In this document: positions 1 to 6,659 of the stretch, piece after piece
How positions within the stretch are numbered: the first letter of the stretch is position 1
How the letters are laid out: the number at the start of each line of letters is the position of its first letter
NCBI GenBank assembly: GCA_015767355.1
Contig: JADWMH010000005.1
Span: 4,543-15,924, forward strand
Source: Gammaproteobacteria bacterium
Lineage (GTDB): Bacteria > Pseudomonadota > Gammaproteobacteria > Chromatiales > Chromatiaceae
Length of the DNA stretch: 11,382 bases
Direction of reading: 5' to 3'
Made by a program: the position numbers and the translations under genes
Notes under the pieces: generated by a model
Databases searched by the model: none
What the model saw: the letters and a program-made list of their open reading frames with translations, nothing else
Told to the model about the DNA's origin: nothing

Positions 1-32
1 AGTTCAATCAGGGTAAAACCCCTATCTCTCAT
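1..32 (-). CDS. gspJ: Minor pseudopilin GspJ, N-terminal fragment (runs off the left edge)
   Basis: Only the first 11 codons lie in the window. They read MRDRGFTLIEL: a short basic leader, then the prepilin peptidase site G^FTLIE with Phe at +1 and Glu at +5 of the mature protein. This is the start of a type II secretion pseudopilin. Its place directly after gspI makes GspJ, a minor pseudopilin of the pilus-tip complex, the best assignment; GspK usually has a different residue set after the cleavage site. The ATG at 32-30 is preceded on the minus strand by ACAGG about 9 nt upstream, and an in-frame TAA at 62-60 rules out a longer ORF. Unusually, 273 nt separate it from gspI. Confidence 0.72.
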   Translation of the reverse strand, partial: MRDRGFTLIE

Positions 33-83
33 ATCAAAAAACCTGTAAATCCTTATGTTTTAGCTATAAAAACACGCAATATC

Positions 84-171
84 GTAGGGGGGATAAGGCG
101 TCCTTTTGCGTCCTCCAGGGATGGAAGAAGTGCAGTTAGATTGTAAGGAACAATCACTGCCCGCATCCACC
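84..171. repeat. Degenerate intergenic repeat resembling the GTAGGGTGGATAAGGCG family
   Basis: The left end reads GTAGGGGGGATAAGGCG (84-100) and the right end CCGCATCCACC (161-171). These resemble, from memory, the two ends of a dispersed intergenic element whose ends are GTAGGGTGGATAAGGCG and its approximate complement. A direct repeat GCGTCC occurs at 98-103 and 108-113. The match is imperfect and was not checked against a database, so this is a tentative call. Confidence 0.3.
132..160. repeat. Bulged hairpin in the gspI-gspJ spacer
   Basis: GCAGT (132-136) pairs with ACTGC (156-160), and GATTGT (139-144) pairs with ACAATC (150-155). A TA bulge lies on the left arm and the loop is AAGGA. 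That gives 11 perfect base pairs. No T-run follows on either strand, so it does not look like an intrinsic terminator. Confidence 0.5.
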
Positions 172-200
172 AATGTGCTAGCCCTGTGCGCTGTTATGTT

Positions 201-265
201 GTCATTACGAGCGTAGCGAAGTAATCCCGATCGGATTGCCACGTCGTTTCACTCCTCGCAATGAC
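201..265. repeat. Dispersed palindromic repeat of the GTCATTGCGAG...CTCGCAATGAC type
   Basis: GTCATTACGAG (201-211) and CTCGCAATGAC (255-265) are complementary at 10 of 11 positions. Inner arms AATCC (223-227) and GGATT (233-237) pair around CGATC, with irregular pairing between outer and inner arms. The ends and interior (AGCGAAGTAATCC, GGATTGCCACGTCG) resemble a repeat scattered through intergenic regions of many bacterial genomes, often mis-annotated as small proteins containing LLRYARND-like peptides. The family assignment is from memory; the inverted repeat is seen directly. Confidence 0.7.
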
Positions 266-305
266 ATCGGATTGACCGGCGATATGACACTTAAAACCTT
301 CCCCT

Positions 306-731
306 TTACCAACTGCTTTCACTGCCGACATAGGTCGTGAGTCGAGTCAATGGCTCGCCACCCCGTTGGTCGTAAACTTCGATTTCAACCTTGCGCATTT
401 GTTCATAAGGCGTTTCAGAGACACTCTGTCTCCATCGCATCGGAAACAGGGATGTCTCATCCTCGCCTTTTTTCTCTTTTGATGTTTCCGACCAGGCATC
501 CGCCAACTGCAGTTCGACCGCCCTGTTCATAGCCACCCAATGAGCAAAGGTCTGCTCCTGGAGGCCCTGAAGATTTCGCACATAGTTGCCCATCAGGCCG
601 ATAATCGCGACCAGAGCAATGCTGACAATGCTCAGCGCCATCATCACTTCGAGCAAGGTAAAACCGCCTGCCATCCCCTTTCCCACCGGGAAAGGGTGAG
701 GATGAAGGGGGGATTCAAGTTCAGGTTTCAT
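306..731 (-). CDS. gspI: Type II secretion minor pseudopilin GspI
   Basis: A 141-residue prepilin whose mature product would sit in the pseudopilus-tip complex with GspH, GspJ and GspK. The prepilin peptidase site is G23^FTLLE with Glu at +5, followed by a hydrophobic helix (about residues 24-47) that anchors the protein in the inner membrane before assembly. I chose the ATG at 731-729 because AGGAAG sits 4 nt upstream and the gene then overlaps the end of gspH by 11 nt; an upstream extension to 842 would overlap gspH by 122 nt. The leader is long (23 residues) and proline- and histidine-rich, because residues 12-19 are encoded by a palindromic repeat (672-704). An alternative start is the ATG at 674-672 (Met20), which would leave only a 4-residue leader (MAGG). 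The order G-H-I-J supports the name. Confidence 0.88.
   Translation of the reverse strand: MKPELESPLHPHPFPVGKGMAGGFTLLEVMMALSIVSIALVAIIGLMGNYVRNLQGLQEQTFAHWVAMNRAVELQLADAWSETSKEKKGEDETSLFPMRWRQSVSETPYEQMRKVEIEVYDQRGGEPLTRLTTYVGSESSW
672..704. repeat. GC-rich palindromic repeat inside the 5' end of gspI
   Basis: CCCTTTCCC (676-684) and GGGAAAGGG (688-696) are a perfect 9-bp inverted repeat around ACC. After a 4-nt bulge (TGAG, 697-700), CATC (672-675) pairs with GATG (701-704). The sequence resembles a dispersed intergenic repeat that reads as LSPTLSHRERE-like peptides when translated; the opposite strand here reads HPLSHRERVRMKGG. It lies in frame within gspI, between the start codon and the prepilin cleavage site. 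Confidence 0.65.
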
Positions 732-1317
732 CGCTCTTCCTGACTTTTCCGGAGGGATAGCGAACAACACTCTGTTTTTCCGACTCACCATAGGAGAACA
801 GCAGCTCAAAAGGAATCGCATCCGTATCGGAGACAAACACAATCTGGGGATTTATCTCATCAGGAATTTCATTCTCAAGCGCCACCGGTGTCTGCGATGT
901 CTCCTGGTAAAAAACCAGAGAGAGGCCATCGGGAAAGCGATGTGGTTTCAACAGGCGGTTCTTCAATGGTTTCCACAATACTTCACGCTGCTGCTCCTCT
1001 GTTTCATCCTTGCGTTGAACTTCTGCAACTGAATAGAAGGCATAACCGCCATTGTAGAGATAAATTCCAATCGGAAAACGACGGAACATAATCTCCTCCC
1101 GGGCGTAATTGGCTTCGCGGATAAAGGTTGTGATGATCTCATCGACAACGTCATCGTCATCCCTCCCCTGGACCGTGAGCGCAAACAGAGATGCCATCAC
1201 GGCAATAATCGACATCACTACAAGGATTTCAATGAGGGTGAATCCCTGTTGACGCCGTGCCGCATCCCCATTTTTTACGAGATCAAGTTTCAAACATATG
1301 GAAAATGTATTTTTCAT
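721..1317 (-). CDS. gspH: Type II secretion minor pseudopilin GspH
   Basis: A 198-residue prepilin. The cleavage site is G25^FTLIE with Glu at +5, preceded by a basic stretch (ARRQQG) and followed by a hydrophobic N-terminal helix (about 26-49). The rest is a globular periplasmic domain with no motif I can single out, as expected for GspH/FimT-like minor pseudopilins, which vary beyond the helix. The product would join the pseudopilus-tip complex. The start is the first in-frame ATG; an in-frame TGA lies three codons upstream. Its ribosome-binding site is weak (AAGG almost against the ATG), so translation may depend on gspG, 30 nt upstream. The 25-residue leader is longer than the 6-12 residues typical of pseudopilins; TTG at codon 9 is a possible shorter start. 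The TGA overlaps the gspI start by 11 nt. Confidence 0.88.
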   Translation of the reverse strand: MKNTFSICLKLDLVKNGDAARRQQGFTLIEILVVMSIIAVMASLFALTVQGRDDDDVVDEIITTFIREANYAREEIMFRRFPIGIYLYNGGYAFYSVAEVQRKDETEEQQREVLWKPLKNRLLKPHRFPDGLSLVFYQETSQTPVALENEIPDEINPQIVFVSDTDAIPFELLFSYGESEKQSVVRYPSGKVRKSDET

Positions 1318-1347
1318 GCCTTGTCAGTCTGAGACTTGATTTCGACA

Positions 1348-1749
1348 TTATTCCTGCGTTGAGCTGCTGATGTCAGCATCAATGCCTTCTCCCCCTTCAA
1401 GGCCATCCCGGCCGAGGGTGTAGATCTCATAATCACTGCCATCCCGGCCCGGACTGGAATAGAGATAGTCCCGCTTCCAGGGATCTTTTTTCATCTTCTT
1501 GATATGTTTTGGGGCCAGCACGGCAAGCCCCTCTTCCGTCGTCGGGTATTGGTAGTTCTGCAGCTTGTAAAAATCCAGCGCTGCGCCATAGGTATCGATA
1601 TCGCTGTTAATCTTGGTCAACTGCGCCTGCTCGGGTTTGTCCATCACTTCAACAGCAACGAAGGTACCCATGATGGCGATGATGACCAGCACCACCATGA
1701 CTTCGATCAGTGTAAAACCGGATTGTGTTCTACTATTTTTACGTTTCAT
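1348..1749 (-). CDS. gspG: Type II secretion major pseudopilin GspG
   Basis: A 133-residue major pseudopilin, the subunit that polymerises into the periplasmic pseudopilus. The leader is 11 residues and basic, and the site is G11^FTLIE with Glu at +5. A hydrophobic helix covers about 12-34. The C-terminal half shows family hallmarks: the segment around YPTTEEGLAVL (68-78), DPWKRDYLY (89-97), and the acidic loop LGRDGLEGGEGIDADI (112-127), which in GspG proteins holds a structural calcium ion. Length is normal. GGAAAG lies about 7 nt before the ATG, a good ribosome-binding site. A 106-nt AT-rich gap separates it from gspF. GspG is needed in far more copies than its neighbours, so an independent promoter or processing site there would make sense, but I see no convincing one. 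Confidence 0.96.
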   Translation of the reverse strand: MKRKNSRTQSGFTLIEVMVVLVIIAIMGTFVAVEVMDKPEQAQLTKINSDIDTYGAALDFYKLQNYQYPTTEEGLAVLAPKHIKKMKKDPWKRDYLYSSPGRDGSDYEIYTLGRDGLEGGEGIDADISSSTQE

Positions 1750-1855
1750 ATATTACTTTCCAAAAAGTTTTTCAATTCAATCAAACGTGAATATTTTCAA
1801 AAAACCATGTTCCATTGCATCACCTTTCACCTATATCCTATCGCCATTGACCTCC

Positions 1856-3091
1856 CTACACCATGCTGTTCATCTTGAATATCGGAAGCAGTACGGCCAG
1901 TACGATCAGCATCACCACGCTGCCCATGACGACGATCATCAATGGTTCCAGTATACCGACCAGGGTTGAGACAGTCGCCTGCAGGGTTCGTTCCTGTCCC
2001 TCGCCGGCGCGTTCCAGCATCTCCGGCAGGTTCCCTGCCGCTTCGCCGCTGGCGACCAGGTTGAGTGTCATGGGTGAAAAATAGCCCGTGTTTGTCAGCG
2101 AGTTGCCGATACTGCCGCCCTCCCTGACGCGTCTGGATGCATCCATCAGGGCATCACGGATCGGCAGGCTGGCGAGTACATGCGCAGCGATCATCATTCC
2201 CTGGGTAGCAGAGACGGTACTATGCAGCAAAATTCCATAGGTGCGCAGAAACCGGGAGGTGTTGACCTCGCGGATAACCCGGGAGATCAGCGGCAGTTTC
2301 AATAAAAACAGTTGCACCCTTTTTTTGAAACCCTCGCGCTTCATGGCGGAAAAGAAAAGAAAAATAAGCAGCACCACCCCCAGCAGCAGAAAAACCCCAT
2401 AGTGCTGCAGAAAGTCGCTGACGTTGATCATGACGCGCGTCAGCAGAGGCAACTCCTGGCCAATGTGTTCGAAGGTCTCCACCATTTTCGGCACCACGAA
2501 CACCAGCAGTCCAACGATGACCAGCAGCGCCACGATACTCACCACAGCCGGATAGATCAGCGCCAGTTTCACCTTCTGACGGGTGACATTCGCCTCTTCA
2601 GCATAATCAGCCAGGCGTTCTAGCACGATCTCAAGACTGCCTGACTGTTCACCTGCCTCAGCAGTCGCAGCATAATATTCGGGAAAGGCCTGCGGAAATT
2701 GGCGGAAAGCCTCTGCCAGGGACGATCCCTCCGTGACCCGCGAACGCAGGGCGGTCAAAAGATGCCGCTGCCACTGTTTGCTGCTCTGAGAGGAGAGCAC
2801 ACCCAGCGCCTTTTCGACCGGCAGACGCGAACGCAGCAGGGTTGCCAGCTGGCGGGTAAACATGGAAAGATCTGTCGGGTTGAGACGACGATCGACAGCA
2901 GAACTCTTTTTCTCTTTTGCCGTCTTCGCTCCGCTGAAACGGCGGCTTTTTCCACTCACCTCCTCCATAGAGACGGGATTCATTCCATCATTGCGCAGGC
3001 GATGGCGCAGGTGCTTTGGCGAATCCGCCTCCCAAACACCTTTTTGTATGCGCCCTTTTTGATCAAGCGCCTGCCATGAGAAAGCGGGCAT
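1856..3091 (-). CDS. gspF: Type II secretion inner-membrane platform protein GspF
   Basis: A 411-residue polytopic inner-membrane protein, close to the usual family length of about 400. It forms the platform that couples the cytoplasmic ATPase GspE to pseudopilus assembly. Two homologous T2SSF domains are visible, about residues 72-195 and 275-397. The membrane segments are near 177-200, 230-249 and 381-404. The N-terminus (MPAFSWQALDQKG) is characteristic of GspF/PilC-type proteins, and the C-terminus LPIFKMNSMV matches the GspF ending. The ATG follows the gspE TAG directly with no gap (TAGATG), and AGGAAG lies inside the end of gspE at good spacing, so translation is probably coupled. PilC of type IV pili is the main alternative, excluded by the gspC/D/G/H/I neighbours. 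Confidence 0.96.
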   Translation of the reverse strand: MPAFSWQALDQKGRIQKGVWEADSPKHLRHRLRNDGMNPVSMEEVSGKSRRFSGAKTAKEKKSSAVDRRLNPTDLSMFTRQLATLLRSRLPVEKALGVLSSQSSKQWQRHLLTALRSRVTEGSSLAEAFRQFPQAFPEYYAATAEAGEQSGSLEIVLERLADYAEEANVTRQKVKLALIYPAVVSIVALLVIVGLLVFVVPKMVETFEHIGQELPLLTRVMINVSDFLQHYGVFLLLGVVLLIFLFFSAMKREGFKKRVQLFLLKLPLISRVIREVNTSRFLRTYGILLHSTVSATQGMMIAAHVLASLPIRDALMDASRRVREGGSIGNSLTNTGYFSPMTLNLVASGEAAGNLPEMLERAGEGQERTLQATVSTLVGILEPLMIVVMGSVVMLIVLAVLLPIFKMNSMV

Positions 3092-4654
3092 CTAGGCTTC
3101 CTCGTGAGAGTTGTCTTCTTCAAGTCCGGCAACACGCACGACCTCATCCAGGGATGTACGGCCTTCCAGCACCAGGGATAGCCCCATCTGCTGGAGGGCA
3201 TCGCTTTTGCTGCGAATGTGCTCCTGCATCTCCTGCTCACTGGCCCGGGAGTGGATCTGGCGCTGCAGAGTACGGTCGATATGAATAAATTCGTAAATCC
3301 CCGTGCGGCCGTAATAACCGCTGTAAGCACAGCTGCGGCAGCCTTTGGCCTTGTAGATAAGGGGGGCGTCAGCAATATCAATCCCTATGAGGTGGCACTC
3401 CGCTTCATCGGCAACACTCCCCTCCTTGCACTCTTCGCACAACAGCCGCACCAGTCTTTGCGCCATGACGGCGTTGAGACTCGATGAGAGCAGAAAGGGC
3501 TCGATCCCCATGTCACGCATACGGGTAATGGCGCCGATGGCTGTGTTAGTGTGCAGGGTTGAGAAGACCATGTGCCCGGTAAGACTCGATTGTACGGCGA
3601 TCTCGGCGGTCTCCAGGTCGCGGATCTCGCCGACCATGATAACATCCGGGTCCTGACGCAGAATGGAGCGCAAACCTGCGGCAAACGTCATGCCGATGCT
3701 GCTGTTGACCTGCGTCTGGTTGATGCCGTCAATATAGTATTCGATCGGATCCTCGACCGTCATGATGTTGCGTATCTGGTCATTGAGATTGCCGAGCATG
3801 GCATACAGGCTGGTCGTTTTACCCGAGCCGGTCGGACCTGTTACCAGGAAAATACCGTGAGGCTGCTTGATCTCCATCTCGATACGATTGCGGATATCTT
3901 CAGGCATACCGAGGTGTGTTAATTCAAGTCTTCCCGCCTGTTTGTCCAGCAGACGCATCACCACCTTCTCGGCATTTGCAGAGGGAATGGTTGAAACCCG
4001 CACATCCACTGCCCTGCCGCCCAGTTTCAGGGAGATGCGCCCATCCTGCGGCAGGCGCTTCTCGGCAATATCCAGTTTTGCCATCACCTTGATACGCGAG
4101 ATAATCGGCAGCGCAAGTTTACGTTCCGGCTGCAGCACCTCTTTGAGAGAACCATCGACGCGAAAACGGATGCGCAGCCTGCTTTCATAGGGCTCGATAT
4201 GAATATCCGAGGCGTTGTTGCGAATCGCTTCGGTCAACAATGCATTGATAAGGCGGATGATTGGAGCGTCGTCTGCGCTCTCCAACAGATCCTCCGGCTC
4301 CTGAATCTCGTCAACCAGGCGATGCAGGTCCAACTCCGAGCCCAGCCCCTGTACATCACTCATCGCTGATGTCGCACTCTGCTCCTGCTGAGTCTGCAGC
4401 AGACGGTTGAACTTCTCCTCTTCAACGACATGCAGCGACACTGCTCTACCGAGAAACCGCCGTACTTCCGTGAAATATCGCGGTGTGTAGTCAGGACGTG
4501 CAACGACCACCAGCTGCTCATCCTGCCTCTCCAGGATAAGGCCGTAGCGGCGTGAGAAGGTATAGGGTAGATGCTTCTGCTGCTGACTGACATCAACGAC
4601 AGCTGTATCGTCCAGGTCGACAGCAACAGAATCCGCTGTAATCTGCTCTTCCAT
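3092..4654 (-). CDS. gspE: Type II secretion assembly ATPase GspE
   Basis: A 520-residue cytoplasmic hexameric ATPase that powers pseudopilus extension. An N-terminal domain (about 1-100) would dock onto GspL. The ATPase core carries Walker A GPTGSGKT (273-280), the Asp box TVEDPIEY (299-306), Walker B within ILRQDPDVIMVGEIRD (331-346), and the His box GHMVFSTLHT (360-369). The zinc-binding tetracysteine motif is intact (C406, C409, C439, C442); it marks GspE/PilB assembly ATPases and is absent from PilT retraction ATPases. The ATG overlaps the gspD stop by one base (TGATG). No strong ribosome-binding site precedes it, so translational coupling to gspD is likely. All catalytic motifs are present and the gene looks functional. 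Confidence 0.97.
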   Translation of the reverse strand: MEEQITADSVAVDLDDTAVVDVSQQQKHLPYTFSRRYGLILERQDEQLVVVARPDYTPRYFTEVRRFLGRAVSLHVVEEEKFNRLLQTQQEQSATSAMSDVQGLGSELDLHRLVDEIQEPEDLLESADDAPIIRLINALLTEAIRNNASDIHIEPYESRLRIRFRVDGSLKEVLQPERKLALPIISRIKVMAKLDIAEKRLPQDGRISLKLGGRAVDVRVSTIPSANAEKVVMRLLDKQAGRLELTHLGMPEDIRNRIEMEIKQPHGIFLVTGPTGSGKTTSLYAMLGNLNDQIRNIMTVEDPIEYYIDGINQTQVNSSIGMTFAAGLRSILRQDPDVIMVGEIRDLETAEIAVQSSLTGHMVFSTLHTNTAIGAITRMRDMGIEPFLLSSSLNAVMAQRLVRLLCEECKEGSVADEAECHLIGIDIADAPLIYKAKGCRSCAYSGYYGRTGIYEFIHIDRTLQRQIHSRASEQEMQEHIRSKSDALQQMGLSLVLEGRTSLDEVVRVAGLEEDNSHEEA

Positions 4655-6651
4655 CAGTGGGTCCAGAATTCGAATTCCTGCTCTTCTATGTAGACAGGTT
4701 CCAGTGGCGGAATCGTTTTCGGATCCTCGATCACCCGCCCCATGTTGTCGCGTGGTTTCAATAGCGGCTGATTTGCCTCGCCTATCAAGGGAACGCCCTT
4801 CTGGTACTTATCCAGTTGCGCTTCACGCATCTCGCGGTAGCGCTTGCCGGTTGCATGAAGATTCTGGGTGTTGTTGCGCAGGATTGTCGGTTGAATGAAG
4901 AGCATCAGGTTGCGCTTGGTTTTGTTAGAGCCGCGATGTGTGAACGCCTCTCCCAGTATCGGGATATCGCCAATAAAAGGGACGCGCTGCTCTGTCTCTG
5001 TCACCACGTCATCGATCAACCCGCCCAGTACCAGGATGCTTTTATTATTGACGATTACGCTGGTTTTAATGGTGCGCTGGTTGGTGATGATCTCGCCGCG
5101 CCCCAGATTTGCCGTTTGCTGTTGATTGATATTGGAGATCTCCTGATCGATGGTCAGCTTGACAGCATCGCCTTCATTGATTTGCGGGGTGATTTTCAGG
5201 GTCAGTCCAACATTTTTACGTTCGACCGTCTGGAACGGATTGCTCGGGAGAGAGTCTCCTACACCGGTGTATGAGCCGGTCACGAAAGGCACCTCCTGAC
5301 CAACGGTAATCTCCGCCTCTTCATTATCCATCGTCAGCAGGCTCGGGGTGGAGAGAATATTGACATCCGAATCGTTGTCGAGCGCACTCGCCAGTGCGAG
5401 AAAAGAGTAGTCGCCGCCGCTGATCAATCCTGCAATCGAACCGACACCCAGTTGTGAAAACTGCTTGAATTGTGAATCACTACTCCCAGCATCTCCATCA
5501 TCCCCGAGAATGTCGCCAGCCGCATCGAGCAGGTCATTGTTGGCGCCAATCCATTGAATGCCAAGTTCAGCATCCTTGACGCGGAACAACTCGGCAATGA
5601 TGACCTCAACCAGCACCTGTGAGCGGCGGACATCCAGCTTTCTGATAATGCTCCGCAAGTCGCTCATTTTATCCGGGCGGGCGGTGATGATCAGGCTGTT
5701 GGTCTGTTCATCGGCCTGCACCGATGTCAGTTGACTGTTTGTACTACCTTGCTTCCCCTTCACAGCAGCAGCCGGTGCACTTCGTTCTGATGCCAGCTTC
5801 TCGATGATCGGCGCCAGATCTGCTGCATTGGCAAACCGCAGAGAAACTACATGAATGTTTCTGGTATCCCTGACCTTGGAGTCAAGACGCCTGACGATGC
5901 GGGTAATCTTCTCCCTAAAGCCCTTGTTGCCTGAAACCAGCAACGAGTTTGTGCGGGTATCGGCCACCAGTTTGCTTCTGCCCTGTCTGCCAGCTCCTTT
6001 TCCCCCTGCTGCGGTCCCTGCAGTGACCAGCGTCTGCAATGTTTTGACAATCTCCGTTGCGTCTGCATGATGCAGTTTGATGGTGTCGATCTGCGATTCC
6101 GCGGCCTGGTCCAGCGTAGCGAGCATATCGTGAATCTTGTTGATGGTGCGGCGGCTGGCTGCAACGATCAGACTGTTGGAGTTGGCATGCGCCGCCAGAT
6201 GTCCCTCCTTCTCCACCAGGGGGCGCAAAATCGGAACCATCTGTACAGCCGGGACATGTTTGATCGGAATGACCTGAACCTCGACTTCATGATTGGAGAT
6301 ATCAGAGCGCACACTCTCACTGAAAGTAGCGTGTTCGCGCTCTCCGCTGGCCGGAAGAATTTGCACCAGCTCCCCTTCATCGACGGCAATAAAGCCATGT
6401 GTTTTCAAGATTGTCAGAAAGGTCGAGTAGAGCTGCTCACCATCGATGGGCTCAGCCGAGATCACTGTCACCTTGCCCTTGACACGCGGGTCGACCAGAA
6501 AATTTCTGCCGGTCACCTTGGAGACCATTTCAGCAACCTCGCGGATGTCAGTATCCTTGAAATTGATCGTAACCCGCTCTTCGGCCAGCACTGCCCCCCC
6601 CGGCAGAGCAGTTAACAGGATTACAGACACCAATATAAGAAATCGTCTCAT
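4654..6651 (-). CDS. gspD: Type II secretion outer-membrane secretin GspD
   Basis: A 665-residue secretin, the multimeric outer-membrane channel through which substrates leave. A signal peptide (basic MRRF, hydrophobic core, AVLA cut near residue 23) is followed by the N0 domain (about 25-95), repeated N1, N2 and N3 domains (about 123-345) and the secretin core (about 410-590). The core contains the gate-region motif VPFVTG (about 454-459) and VPFIGDIPILG near 557. About 70 residues follow the core, enough for an S domain that binds a pilotin, though no pilotin gene is visible. A Gly/Ala-rich loop in N2 (about 211-224) is typical. I start at the ATG at 6651-6649; a TTG directly upstream (6654) is in frame but a poorer start. 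The gap to gspC is 8 nt and there is no clear Shine-Dalgarno, suggesting coupled translation. Confidence 0.97.
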   Translation of the reverse strand: MRRFLILVSVILLTALPGGAVLAEERVTINFKDTDIREVAEMVSKVTGRNFLVDPRVKGKVTVISAEPIDGEQLYSTFLTILKTHGFIAVDEGELVQILPASGEREHATFSESVRSDISNHEVEVQVIPIKHVPAVQMVPILRPLVEKEGHLAAHANSNSLIVAASRRTINKIHDMLATLDQAAESQIDTIKLHHADATEIVKTLQTLVTAGTAAGGKGAGRQGRSKLVADTRTNSLLVSGNKGFREKITRIVRRLDSKVRDTRNIHVVSLRFANAADLAPIIEKLASERSAPAAAVKGKQGSTNSQLTSVQADEQTNSLIITARPDKMSDLRSIIRKLDVRRSQVLVEVIIAELFRVKDAELGIQWIGANNDLLDAAGDILGDDGDAGSSDSQFKQFSQLGVGSIAGLISGGDYSFLALASALDNDSDVNILSTPSLLTMDNEEAEITVGQEVPFVTGSYTGVGDSLPSNPFQTVERKNVGLTLKITPQINEGDAVKLTIDQEISNINQQQTANLGRGEIITNQRTIKTSVIVNNKSILVLGGLIDDVVTETEQRVPFIGDIPILGEAFTHRGSNKTKRNLMLFIQPTILRNNTQNLHATGKRYREMREAQLDKYQKGVPLIGEANQPLLKPRDNMGRVIEDPKTIPPLEPVYIEEQEFEFWTH

Positions 6652-6659
6652 CAATTCAT

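Larger units (their letters stand above)
33..305. other. Unusually wide gspI-gspJ spacer filled with repeat-like DNA
   Basis: This 273-bp stretch separates two pseudopilin genes that are normally adjacent or overlapping. It contains no credible gene. The minus-strand ORF across 60-242 has no ribosome-binding site and reads through the palindromic repeat at 201-265. The stretch holds that repeat, a hairpin at 132-160, and a degenerate segment near 84-171. The rest (33-83 and 266-305) shows nothing I can name, apart from a second copy of ATCGGATTG at 266-274 (the first is at 230-238). Confidence 0.6.

Noticed and set aside
132..160. Hairpin in the gspI-gspJ spacer as a transcription terminator
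   Set aside because: There is no T-run after the stem on the minus strand, and the AT-rich stem with a bulge is weak.
60..242. Minus-strand ORF of 60 codons in the gspI-gspJ spacer
   Set aside because: It starts inside the palindromic repeat (peptide LLRYARND is the typical read-through of that repeat), has no ribosome-binding site and shows no protein-like composition.
306..842. Longer 178-codon version of gspI starting at 842
   Set aside because: It would overlap gspH by 122 nt and place a 60-residue extension before the prepilin cleavage site. The ATG at 731 has a good AGGAAG ribosome-binding site.
1827..1847. Six-codon ORF (MAIGYR) right after gspF with an upstream GGAGG
   Set aside because: The spacing from GGAGG to the ATG is only about 3 nt and there is no codon pattern suggesting attenuation; too short to call.
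4664..4680. Tandem GAATTC sequences near the end of gspD
   Set aside because: Two adjacent GAATTC hexamers encode the coding residues EFEF in the conserved reading frame; a chance restriction-site pair, not a repeat element.
6067..6615. Plus-strand ORF of 182 codons opposite gspD
   Set aside because: It is antisense to a strongly supported secretin gene and shows no recognisable domain or ribosome-binding site; it is a frame shadow.
6652..6654. TTG as the gspD start codon
   Set aside because: An ATG follows immediately in frame and gives the same signal peptide, so the ATG at 6651 is the simpler start.
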